DNA of 64,000 nt, from positions 20,294,195 through 20,358,194 of the forward strand of contig CM033394.1 in the NCBI GenBank assembly GCA_019426215.1, in the 5' to 3' direction. The number at the start of each line of letters is the position of its first letter. Within the stretch, counting starts at the first letter, position 1. The notes below the pieces were generated by a model. The model was not told where the DNA came from and ran no database searches. It saw only the letters and a program-made list of their open reading frames with translations. The position numbers were made by a program, and so were the translations under genes. The DNA comes from Buddleja alternifolia (lineage: Eukaryota; Streptophyta; Magnoliopsida; Lamiales; Scrophulariaceae). Positions 47,084-57,640 of this stretch are shown here, in pieces.

Positions 47084-49011
47084 TGACACGTTAAAAGCTA
47101 ACGTGCTATGATAGCAAGTGCACTAGTCGTGTGTAGTAATAAATGGACGGTAAGTCCGGATTGTCGAACCACAAGGACTTGAATTCTAGTTTAAGATTTG
47201 TAATGAAGTGAATAAACAAAGTAAGAATAAATTCAAATAAAATTTGTAAAGAACAAGAACAAAGATGAGCAAGTGATTTAAAACCAATTATAAAGGGAGA
47301 CTAAGGCACATGCTAGGTTCAAATTGATCAAATATACTTATAAAGGTTCTTGTTGAAGGATTACACTTATATTGTTATGGTGAAAACTCCTAAGGTAGAG
47401 AATAACCGATGTCTCGCGTATAAACTCCTATACTTAGATCGTGATTTCCCAAATATCCCTATCCGGAAATCTAACCACTAAACATGCATTAATGTACTAG
47501 AGTTCACTCGATTTGAATCGAACGACTTCACCCGGGAATCTTTACCTATGTCTAGGGCAATTCCTCATTAGTTGCGGGTCATGATGTGAATTTCTTGCAC
47601 CCTAAGTCAATTTTCTCCCGAAATATTAACCTAGGCATAAGATTCTAACATATAGTGATCAAGTATATGCAAGATAGACAAAAACACAATTCACATCACA
47701 TAACAATATAAGAACAACCTCAACAATCATCTATTGTAAGCATATATCACAATTTGGCCTTACATGGCCCTAGTCTTACGAATTTAGTTCATAATTGAAA
47801 GCATAAAAGACATAAGAGGAATATTCATAGACATAAATGAAATGAAAAGCTCTTAAAAACTCCCTAAATGGTGAATGATGATGGATCTTGAAGTTGAGCC
47901 TTCAATCCCCAAGCTCTTTTCCTTCCTCTAGTTTTCCCCTCCAAGAGTGATGAAGAATGGTGATGAATGGTGGAGAAATCAGATTAGGGGCTGCCCCCCT
48001 CTCCTCCAAGAATCTGAAATTGATAGTGAATGATGAAGAGTATGGGTTCCCCCTCCTTTTATAGCCAAAAATTCCACTAAAGTATGCTTTAAGAATTCCC
48101 ATTAAAGTTCCCCAATGAGAATTCCACCTAAGGTGATGCTTAAAGTTTGGCTTTTAAGATTCCAACCAGCTAAAAAATGTTGAACTTTCGGCCATTAAGA
48201 ATTCCACCAAGCATAACCATGTGAAAACTTCAACAAAACACATGCATGCTGCCATTTTCTTGCTTTCCAGCGCAGTCTTAGTATTTTCCTCATAAACTTC
48301 TCCACAGATCTTCAAATTGGATGATTCAAGTCCCCATGTTCAGATAAAACATAGATCTACAACTTTCCAGAAGGACATTTTGTCCAATTAGGTCTCTAAG
48401 TATACCTAAATTACGTTTCAACATGGAGGTTGTTTCTGATTTGGCGCCCATAAAGTAAATTTACCAAGAAACACACTTATGACAACCCCTCAACACATGT
48501 GCTGAATTATGGCCAAAAGTGATTCTTACCCATCATATAATGCTGGAATTTAGGCTGAAAAAGGAGTAACATTCGGACTATCCATGCCTAGGCATGACTA
48601 GGAGGGCGCTGGGGCGTATCCTGGCACATGTACTTCTCTGTTCGGCGCAGCAATCGTATTTCCTTCACAATTATCTCTATAGACCTCCGATTTGGATGTT
48701 TCAAGTTCCCATTTGAAGCTAAGACATTCATCTAAAACTTTTTAGAAGGAAACTTTGTCTAAGTCGGTCTCGAAATGTACGGAATTATCGCTCGAATGTG
48801 GTAGGAGATGCATAAATCGCCTAGGTGTTGAAAAACATGCTTGAACTTGTTTTGTACATCGTTTTTCTTCCCTTTTCTTCATGTATTCTCATTTATTACC
48901 TGTATTCACTTAACACACCTATTAAATGCAAATGTGACATGATTTAAGCAATAAGTGAATCCAAATCATAAGAATTATGGTCTCAAAAACACGTAAAAAC
49001 ACCTCTTATCA
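47084..49011 (-). repeat. Athila derivative, 5' LTR (right)
   Basis: 1,928 bp, near-identical to 42,465-44,391. The right edge CTTATCA is followed by the duplication AGCTC and copia gag. Confidence 0.92.
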
Positions 49012-49699
49012 AGCTCCAAGCTCGCCAGACTTTTTCTTGTTGTTCTTCTTCTTAGACTTTTTGGGTCCAGAAGAGATGACCAAGGCAATTTCCTTTTCCT
49101 TTGGTTTCATTTGAGATTGTGCAGTAACCAACTTGTTCATTAGCCCAGCTAAATTGCACTCTATCTCATTTGCAGTTAAAGTTAACCACAAATTGGGAGA
49201 AGAAATCAGGAAGAGACTACAAGATTAAGTTAGTTTGAAGGGTGGCATTCATGGTGAATTCAAGAGCTTCTAATTTCTCGATCCTTGAAATCATTTTGAG
49301 GACATGATCACCAACCTTCTCACTTTCTTTCATCTTGGCTCCGAAGAGCTCTTTCGATATCTCATATCGTGCAGTTCGACTATGCTCTCCATAGAGCTCC
49401 ACCAGGTGATCTAGGATAGCTCTTGCAGTGGGCATCTTATCATGTGACCTTTGAAGATCATTAGTCATAGATCCCACCTTGTATCCTCTCACCCGGAGGT
49501 CGTCCTTAACCCATTTTTCATGGTCTTGGACCTCTTCCTCGTTGGCACATGTTCTAGCAGGAACTGCCGGGATATCAGCCTCCAAGACGTATCCCAGTGA
49601 TTCCATATTGAGGACAATCCTCAAATTTCTAAGCCAGTCCACATAATTGGTTCCAGTCAGAGTATTCTTTTCGAGTAGAATTGAAAGTGGGTTTGTCAT
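49012..49699 (-). pseudogene. Copia Gag, inactivated
   Basis: Starts MTNPLSILLEKNTLTGTNYV at 49,699 and is a UBN2-type copia Gag. The frame is open to 49,217, where a TAG stop follows TNLIL. Sequence continuing to the insertion (49,191-49,012) encodes the lysine-rich linker before the zinc knuckle, which lies on the other side of the nested element at about 42,390. At least one stop and one frameshift are present. Confidence 0.85.
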
Positions 49700-51883
49700 A
49701 TTTGAGAGAGATAAACGAGAAAATGACTGCAGAAATAAACCAGATTTATTAGATTACTTGTTTTGACTTAACCAAGAAAAATTAAGGACTTAAAATTTAT
49801 CTTGACTCCCACTGCATTTTTTCGAATCCCACACTCCCATGTGAAAATCGGGAATCATCATTGGCATTGATTCCACAGCAGGTATTGAGGTCCTCAATTA
49901 ATTAAATAGGTTGCAACCTAACCGGTTTCTGACCCATTAATTATTTGAAGTGATATCTAATATCAATTTATCCAATAAATGTTTCAATACGTTTCCCCAT
50001 AGTTCACCAAACCGCAACCCATTCGATTTCTAGGTTCGTGAACTACCCGAGTTTATCCCACTAATTACTATAATCTAGCATTTGAATCTCACCTTGCAAC
50101 CGAACAGGTTTCTGGGGTGAAATATGTTTCGATTAAGGCATATGCATGCACTTTATAAAATTTCAAATTATTTCTAAATGTATAACCCCCATAACTGGGA
50201 AGCATTACACATTTATAGTAATTCTAATTTTAGAAAGCTTAGTGGAGGGTGAGGATGTCAAATATCCTTTTCTAACTCGGTATAATTTATTTGGGAGAAT
50301 TTAATTCGTCAAAAGATTTTGGTCTCACTTTGCACATTATTCAATTTATATAACACTTTATTCTATATTGATCATGCATAAAAATACTACTAATAATCAT
50401 GTCTTTCAATATAAATAAACATAGAATTTAAATAAATAAATAAATTCATCACTTGATCATGGACTTTTACTAGAGAGCCCGAGCCAATGGGCTATCACAA
50501 AAGGCATAGATTAAACCTATTAAACATTCATGGGCCTTTTAACTTTATCAACTTTGAACTATTTTATCTCGATTCCTAAAACAACTCATGCATTATTTCT
50601 AAGAATATAATAAATAGCTTCAAATTTGATAACCCATAAAATTAAAGGTAAAACATATAATCCTAAGTCCATGATTAGTGTTTTAATCACATAAGACATG
50701 CTCGCATCAATTAATACATACTCGCAACATTTAATACATGCTCGTAATATTAAATCACTTATGTTGATTATTAAAATTTTAGTCCAACTAAAAAGTCCTT
50801 TATAAAGTTTCTTATGATTTCACATATTCACTATTTCAATTAAAATCATTCTAGTCCAACTAGATGACTTAGATGTACGAAATTAAGAATTAAGTGCATC
50901 TGCCTTTAATTAAAATAATATGAACACATAAAATATGGAATTCTATATTTTATTTTATTATGATTTAAAGCCATCAAAAATTGGAAATACTTTTATTTGA
51001 TCAAAGGATTAATTATTAATCTCTAAGAAAAATAATTTATATTCCTTATTCAAAATGAAGTAATTTCCAAGTCGAGGAAAAATAATAATATTTAATCCAT
51101 AAATCAATTATTAATCTTCAAAAAAAATAATTAATTAGTTCTAATTAAATATTATATTCCAATTAATCTCATTGGGCTCGATTTCATCAAACCCAAGTCA
51201 CCATCCTTTTGGTCCACTTGGATTCAATTTAATTGGGCTCAAAATAATTAATTAGAACAACATTCACGATTATTAATTTCTTATTGGGCTAAATTTAATT
51301 TAAGTCCAAATCACCAATCTAATTGTCCCAGTTAGATTTAATTAGATTAAGTCCAAACTAATTAACAAATCGAAATTGGATAATTTTCAATTGGGCTTGA
51401 TTTAAATTATTCGGGTCATCATCCTTTTGATCCACCCAATTAATTAAAATCACCCAAAATTCAAAAATTAATTTCGACCCAAACATAGCTCGTTTTACGA
51501 CCCGAATCCATGACCCGGATCAACTAATTGGGTATCCAAATCCACGACCCGTCGGGCCACGGTCACGACCCGTCGGGCCAAGATCACGACCCGATGGGCC
51601 ATGACTGGGCAGGGCCGGGCTGGGCCGAACAGCCTGGCTGCACTAAACAGTGCGCGTTGCTGCCCGCGTTTTACTCGGGGCTTTCGAGCCCCGTTTTTCC
51701 TCGGTATTTTTCAATTTTCAATATCATCAAATATCCCCAGATTTACAATAACTAAAAATAAAAAAACTAGAAAAAAAAACCATAAAACGCAGATTTAAGA
51801 AAAACATACAAACATGTTTCAAAAACACATAACATGCAATTCTTAAATCACGTAAACAAGATCAAATATGCAAATTAGAGATT
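49700..51883 (-). other. Long untranslated leader of the copia element
   Basis: About 2.2 kb, AT-rich, without a supportable gene. It matches the leader of the plus-strand copia (15,773-17,134) from about 50,480 rightward and supplies the part missing there (49,700-50,480). It contains a 3 x 21-bp repeat near 51,542-51,604. Confidence 0.8.
51542..51604. repeat. 3 x 21-bp repeat in the copia leader
   Basis: Three units of the form CACGACCCGTCGGGCCA plus four bases, the last with GATGGG. The other leader copies (16,030-16,070 and 31,055-31,110) have fewer and more degenerate units, so the number varies between copies. Confidence 0.75.
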
Positions 51884-51896
51884 GGCTCTGATACCA
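51884..51896 (-). promoter_or_regulatory. Copia primer binding site (tRNA-Met)
   Basis: GGCTCTGATACCA on the plus strand is the complement of the standard TGGTATCAGAGCC. It adjoins the LTR edge at 51,898. Confidence 0.9.
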
Positions 51897-51897
51897 C

Positions 51898-53681
51898 TAT
51901 TGGGTTTTGTTCGAAAAAGCATAAACGTAGTAGAAGGGATTTCAAAAATTAAAACGAAAATCCAATTAGTACTCTAATTCGCATAATTGAATCTAAAAGC
52001 GTATAACGAATAAAACTTACTCGTTAATATGAATATGATGATGGAGAAAAACTTCTTCTTCTCCAAACTCGAAATATTGAACCTTCCAAATCTTCAATCC
52101 TTTTGGTTTGATTCTTCAAACTTGAACTTGATCCGAACAACGAAAATACGTCGTCTCTAAATCGTCACGCACGGATCAACAAACGAAAAATCCCCTTTCT
52201 TCTTTCTCTATGGTCGACGGCTAGGTATAGAGGAAGGGAGAAATATTTTTCTTCCTTTTGAGAGTTATGAGAGTTGTATATTCTCTTCTTACTTGTTCTA
52301 AGTCAAAGAGTCCTTATATACCTCATGACTTATTGAACAAGTCAAAACAAAAGGGCCCTAATATGTGGCCTCTCAAAGACGCCACTTTGAGGCCTCATAG
52401 GCATCCAATTGGACTCCTTATTTAGCCCCAGGATTTGTTTTGTTTAATTAATTTCTTATTTCAATTAATAATTTATTATATCTAATAAATTAATTAATTA
52501 ATTAAATAACTAAATTAATTAGATAAACTAATTCATTAATATATTTCACAAGGAAATTAATTAATAATTAATCTTATCATTATAATTAATTATTCCATCT
52601 AATAAAAAATTAATTATTTAATTTATCCAATAAATTAAAACTCCCAGAAAAAATAATAGAAATTCCTTTTTCTTCATTTTTCTTTGTCAATCCTTTAGCG
52701 CGACTCTTTAGGTTCGTTTGGTTTGGCAATGAGAGGAAACCAAAGGAAGTGGGTAACACCTAGCCAGTCACGTGGCCCACTTCGTAACCCAAACGAAAAC
52801 GAATGATAGGATCATTCCGAAACCTTCCAATCGTAAATACCGTATATTTATAAACTCTTTGTTCACGTTCTCCCGGTCAAGTGAGAGTCATGGTTATGTC
52901 AAACTCACTGGACTTGACCATATGTATAAATCATAATAAATACGAGATCATTGAGATCGATTTAGTGCCAAGCACAATCGTCTCGTTTGCTTTGGCCAAA
53001 GACTTTGATCTCTATTTATCTATAATTACATAGGGTACATACTCATTCACTTATGAGAGAACAAATCCCATATTATATATCTGCTAAGATTACCACTTGC
53101 CCATCAAATCCACATTTCGAGGTTGACCCCACCAAAAGGTGAATTGGGTCTAACTACTCTAGTGAAAGACTTGACGTCACAAGTGCATCTTTCGCCTGAT
53201 ACTTCAAGTCAAAGGTTCACATATACCTATTACGCATAATCAGTTCCATCATTGACAGTCATAGAGTGAAAACCCATGTGACAGAACCGATGCGAGTCGT
53301 GTTCGAACATATCAGTTCCACTGACGTGTCTACAATCTTAATCTCCTATCATCCCATGATACCAGACAGACACTCCCATGTCGGAGCTAAGATTGTACAA
53401 GTATTCGAAATCTTTATTTGTCCATTAAAGACTTCATATTTCTTGCGAACTTATTTTAGTAATCAAGATCGATCTCTCTAGTGTCAATTTTCCTATCCCA
53501 TAGGAAGTAGAGGGATCGCACTGAAAACATGGACAAAAATATTTTTCACAACTTATAGATGCAGATAAGAATTAAGTGAAAACTCAATAATGTCTTTTAT
53601 TTAAGAAGAGTTTAAGTTCAATACAAGATATATGCCCTATACATTCTATCCTCTATGGCATCTGAGGGCATAATCCTAACA
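51898..53681 (-). repeat. Copia 5' LTR (right)
   Basis: 1,784 bp. Its plus-strand start reads TATTGGG where the other copies read TGTTGGG, a mutated LTR terminus. It ends CCTAACA at 53,681. Confidence 0.9.
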
Positions 53682-54208
53682 GGGGGGATTATTGATGTGG
53701 GTGGAAATCCGTCTTTGGACCAAACTGGGTAGTCCAATACCTTATGGGCCCAAGCCCAATGAATTTATGGACTTAGATCCTTCTAGAAAATATTATATTC
53801 GGACATGCTTAGCTGGAAGCCTCGATAACCCGACCTACACAGGAAGGGCATTGCTAATTATGGCAAGCTTGGAGGCAAGAACTAATCAAACACAAACCTT
53901 ACCATATATAGATATGCGGAGATCAAGCCTGCGATTTTTTATCTTTATCATTTATACCCGATTAATTATAGCCCAATAGAGCTAGATTATGATTAATTCC
54001 TACTACCAAATGTATATTTAGTATAGTTAACTTACCCTTTTCAACCCCCCATTAAATTCTTGTATAAATACCAACTCCAATAATGAATAAAAGATCGAAC
54101 TCTTTACCGCCGTGGACGTAGATCTGATTTTGGACCAAACCACGTATATCGTGTGTACATTTACTTTATATTTGTGTTTTATACTACATTTTCATATATT
54201 ATATTGCA
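53682..54208 (+). mobile_element. Probable LTR remnant of another retrotransposon
   Basis: A purine tract (ggggggatta) is followed by TGATGTGGGTGG (53,694), which looks like an LTR start. Further in are a TATA box (TATAAATAC near 54,063), AATGAATAAAAG like a poly(A) signal, and a 'gccgtggacgtag...accacgta' segment of the kind seen near R/U5 in many plant LTRs. The right end (TTGCA near 54,208) is uncertain and no target duplication was found. A short open frame inside is not convincing. Confidence 0.45.
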
Positions 54209-55995
54209 TATTCTTATTGATGTGAAACCCTCACATATCAATATCGTAAATTGACTACAAATAGATTTGAATTTTTTTTCCTATGACTTTTCGTGTAAAC
54301 TGAAAATTTAATAGATCGCCGTAAAGCGATTTTAAAATTTTGATTTTCATATAGAGATATAGAAAATCATTGATGAAAATATAAATTTTATGCCAAAAGA
54401 TTGGTTAGTGACTAACCTAGCAGATTCCATCTTATTCCAATCATTCCAATAATCATGTGAAGTACGATTCATGAAATGACTTGAGTGATTGGTTGAAGCA
54501 TATACCTTAATAGTTTCTCTCGTCTGATTTACTTCAAGATATAACTGCTTTCATTAGTTTAGTCATGACTCATAATTAGTTAGTTAATTTAATAAAATAC
54601 TTTCCACATTATCAATTGATTCAACTTAAAATTGGATAACAAAGTAATTTCAATATTTAAATTCAATTTTTTCTAGTGTACGACAATTCGAACTTCACGT
54701 CTATTATATAACTTGCATGACCTACACTTGCCAATGAGTTTACTTGCCATTTTTGGCCATTACTCTATCAAACTTTACATCAAAAATCCTTTTAAAAGAA
54801 GTTATCGCCACCATCCAAAGATAAAGAGACTTTCTTACCTTAAATATAAAAATTTGGAGAAAACCATAACATGAATGAGAGTTTGGGTCAGCCACCAACC
54901 TCTGGAATTGAAATAGATAAAATTAGGACATGAAAGGGAGTTTGGAGCAGCCACCAATTAATTAACCCTCAGTTATCGCGTAACATAAGAAGCGAGACTT
55001 GCGCCACACTTTCTCTCTTAAATTATTAAAAGTGATTTATAAGGGCCCAAAGTTCTTCATTAGCACTCAGAAGTCGGAGGACTTGCATGTCACAATCATA
55101 ATTCACCATCTACTTATTGAATGTGACATAATATTATTTTTTCTCTTCCTTATGTAATAATTGAACTTTCCGCCCCACCAGTTGAGAAATTTTATAAAGT
55201 TCTGAAAGATATTAACTAAGTTTGAGTGTCGGGGTTGAATTGCTGTAGAGAAGTAAATTCACTTGCGCTTTCTGGCTAATTAAATTAAATGCGCATGCAG
55301 ACCCTATTTTGTAAATAGACTTGTAAGTAACTACTCCTTGTATTAAGTATATTATGCTTTCTAATATTTCTATCAAAAAAAGAAGTCTACTATGCTGAAG
55401 TAATAAATATTATCTGCTTTTCCCTTTACTGTAGGGTCAATATCAACTACCCCTTTCTAATAATAAAAACTTCAAATACATTTATGAACATTATTAATAG
55501 ACCAAAGTGCCCTTGAATTATATATAATGAAATTTACTTTGCACCCCATATTGTCATCGACAGTAATTCTTTTATTTTAATTAGTGATCAACAACTTCTT
55601 TCTTTACCTGTTCTTTCAATGGTATGGTTAACCTATTACGTGAATAATGTGTGCATGCATAGTTCGGCACATATTTAATTAGCAAGTAATTTTAATCTGT
55701 TTATGAAAGCCCAATCAAAAATTAAAAGCATAAAATTGACAAGATATTTAGTTCAATTGTCTATTATTAACACAATTAATTTTCTTCAAGGAAAAATAAT
55801 GTAAGATGTTAGTCATAAATTTATATTGAACCATTTAAAGTTCATTACTTCTTCTCCCCATAAATTTAATCGAATATTAACTTAACTAATAGAATTGACA
55901 TTGGATAAAGATATTGCAGTAGATGGTGTAAAGTGAATTTACCATTTTACATAATTCAATGTAATAGTTATCTAACAATGCTTTGAAGGAGGGTG
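54209..55995. other. No gene seen; AT-rich flank
   Basis: About 1.8 kb without a supportable frame, RNA gene or clear element. The phrase 'gagtttgg(g/a)(t/g)cagccaccaa' occurs twice about 64 bp apart (near 54,877 and 54,940), a small degenerate duplication. Confidence 0.5.
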
Positions 55996-56192
55996 TGTAA
56001 TGCCCCTACAGCCATCCCACGTGGGAAAAAAGTGTGGTAAGTATACAATATATATAAAAAGAACACTAGAATTCAAGTGTAACAATTGATATTAATTTTG
56101 GGCCGTAGTTTGAATGTCCAACTCTAGGTTACATTCAGTGGGTTCGAAGAGATTTCTCTAGTCCAACGAGCTTGTAAGCCCAAGGCGTGACA
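55996..56192 (+). repeat. TRIM 5' terminal repeat
   Basis: Shares 'aatgcccctacagccatc', 'gggaaaaaagtgtgg', 'attcaagtgtaa' and 'ggtccaacga'-type blocks with 56,383-56,573. It is followed by the tRNA-Met-like PBS. Confidence 0.87.
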
Positions 56193-56382
56193 AATGGTAT
56201 CATAGTCGTTCATCAACTGGAATTTCGGGAGCTAAGTGCTACACATTGCGAGAGCCACCTCTTGAGGCTGCGGCACAAAGTGCTACGTACATGGGAGTAA
56301 CTGCTAGAGTCTCGACGCTTGGTGACGGATCTTGGACTAAATCACGCCGCGACGAGGACATCGCTCCCCGAAAGGAGGTGAT

Positions 56383-56573
56383 TTTAATGCCCCTACAGCC
56401 ATCTGGGAAAAAAGTGTGGAAAATATATATATATATATAAAGAATCTCTGGATTCAAGTGTAATAATGGATATCAATTTTGGACAGTGATTTGAATGTTC
56501 AACTTTAGGTTATACTTAGTGGATTTGATGAGACATCTCTGGTCCAACGACCTCGTAAACCCGGGCCGTGACA
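56383..56573 (+). repeat. TRIM 3' terminal repeat
   Basis: Diverged partner of the 5' repeat. Its first bases are TTTAATG where the 5' copy has TGTAATG, and it has a longer TA run. The visible divergence suggests an old insertion. Confidence 0.85.
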
Positions 56574-56799
56574 GGGTGTTTGAAGTTTTTATTTATAGAG
56601 GTAACAATTGATATCAACCCTGTAAATTGCGATGCAGGGTGCAAAGTGAATTCACCCAATTGTTGATTACTATTATATTCGTGCGTAATTTCGGAAAATA
56701 GTAGTATAATATAAACACTGTATAAATCTTGCATCAGGATTTTTTTATATATATTAATTTAAAAATAAGGCATAATAGTAATAGATGTTTAACACCATT

Positions 56800-57190
56800 A
56801 TAAAATGTGCAATGACAATGTTAAAGTTGTCACTAATTATAAGTTTTTAGCGACAATAATTTTTGTTTTGTCACGCAATAAGTTTTACATATTTAATAGT
56901 GACAATATTTGTGTAGAGGTTGTCATTCTTAATAATATATGATAAGGAAGTTGTTGTTACTATTAAAAATTAGTGACACACCTTTAGCGATAACTTAGTG
57001 ACAACAATTATAGTTGTCACTATACATGTGTCACTAATTATCAATAGTGACAACTTTAAAGAGATTTTTGTCATTAAAAATTCCTATTGTGACAAAGCAA
57101 AAATTATTGTCACTCATTGTGTATATCTAATGATAATTCTAGTATTATTAATTCAAATTTTATCATTAATATTATTTTTTGTTATAGCGC
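56800..57190 (+). mobile_element. CACTA-like repeat remnant, copy 1 (no SINE)
   Basis: Many GTGACAA/TTGTCAC words in both orientations, with 'tagcgacaa' variants, resemble the subterminal repeats of CACTA elements. The right end 'attttttgttatagcg' is close to the reverse complement of a CACTACAACAAAA terminus. Copy 2 (61,256-61,868) has the same order of blocks. No transposase is present and the left end is not recognisable. Confidence 0.5.
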
Positions 57191-57485
57191 ATGATTTTTT
57201 AATAAAAGGTTTTGCATGATTTTGACATAAATTATTTAATACACCAGTAGAAGTATTTGAAAAAAAGAAAAAGAAAAAGGAAGTAGGATGAGAAAAAGAA
57301 TGACGTGTGGCGCACGAGGAGTTGTAACTTGTAATTCTAGAAAGCGGAGGAGACCCCCAAAGATTAAAGGAAAGATAAATATTAGGTAAAATTTCTGTAT
57401 TGATTTATGGTGAAATGTTCCGTTAGCATCTAACAAAAACAAAGGGTTGTGGGGTCAGAAGGTGCCAAATCTAGGAGAAACACTT
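57191..57485. other. No gene seen
   Basis: AT-rich spacer between the CACTA-like remnant and the palindromic element. A purine-rich stretch lies near 57,258-57,300. Confidence 0.45.
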
Positions 57486-57640
57486 GGGTGCATCCGGTGT
57501 AGACCCCACACCGGTGCACCCACTCACTACACATATATATTAAAATAATATATATAATATAATATTATATTATATTATATTATATATATTATTTTAATAT
57601 ATATATTATGTGAGAGGGTGCACCCTGCGTGGAGTATTTT
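57486..57640. mobile_element. MITE-like palindromic element
   Basis: An outer GGGTGCA...TGCACCC pair encloses a nearly perfect inverted repeat. The left arm (ctcactacacatatatatta, 57,523 on) matches the reverse complement of the right arm ending 'tattatgtgag' (57,614), with a TA-rich centre of about 30 bp. The left side also has its own small hairpin (ccggtgtag...ccacaccgg, 57,499-57,514 region). The size and terminal repeat fit a MITE; no target duplication was identified. Confidence 0.6.

Larger units (their letters stand above)
42465..49011 (-). mobile_element. Non-autonomous Athila derivative (6.5 kb), nested in copia
   Basis: LTRs of 1,927 and 1,928 bp start and end like the larger Athila-like element (TGACACG...CTTATCA) but are otherwise well diverged from it. 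They enclose only 2.7 kb. A perfect duplication AGCTC (42,460-42,464 and 49,012-49,016) flanks it. By eye about 17 substitutions and one indel separate the LTRs (about 0.9%). It keeps the PBS, purine tract and hairpin block but has lost RT, RNase H and most of integrase, so it would depend on an autonomous relative. Confidence 0.93.
37420..53681 (-). mobile_element. Copia element carrying a nested Athila derivative
   Basis: LTRs at 37,420-39,200 and 51,898-53,681, a polypurine tract at 39,201-39,212, a tRNA-Met PBS at 51,884-51,896, gag at 49,012-49,699 and pol at 39,222-42,464 define one copia element. It is split by an insertion at 42,465-49,011. Stops and frameshifts in gag and pol make it inactive. 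The flanking 5-mers (ATAAC on the left, GGGGG on the right) do not match, so the ends have probably been altered. Its LTRs differ more from each other than those of the two Athila-type insertions do, so it is older. Confidence 0.9.
55996..56573 (+). mobile_element. TRIM element (terminal-repeat retrotransposon in miniature), complete
   Basis: Direct terminal repeats at 55,996-56,192 and 56,383-56,573 (about 197 and 191 bp) start near TGTAATGCCCC and end CGTGACA. A PBS-like TGGTATCATAG follows the first repeat (56,195) and a purine tract CGAAAGGAGGTGA precedes the second. Total length is 578 bp. A perfect duplication GGGTG (55,991-55,995 and 56,574-56,578) proves insertion as a unit. The 190-bp middle encodes nothing, so it must have been moved by another element's enzymes. 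I did not find a convincing 5S rRNA segment, so I do not assign it to Cassandra. Confidence 0.88.

Noticed and set aside
37415..53686. Target duplication of the minus-strand copia
   Set aside because: The flanking 5-mers ATAAC and GGGGG do not match, and shifting the edge by a base or two does not help.
55996..56573. Cassandra-type TRIM with a 5S rRNA segment
   Set aside because: I looked for a 5S-like internal promoter in the terminal repeats and could not find a convincing one.
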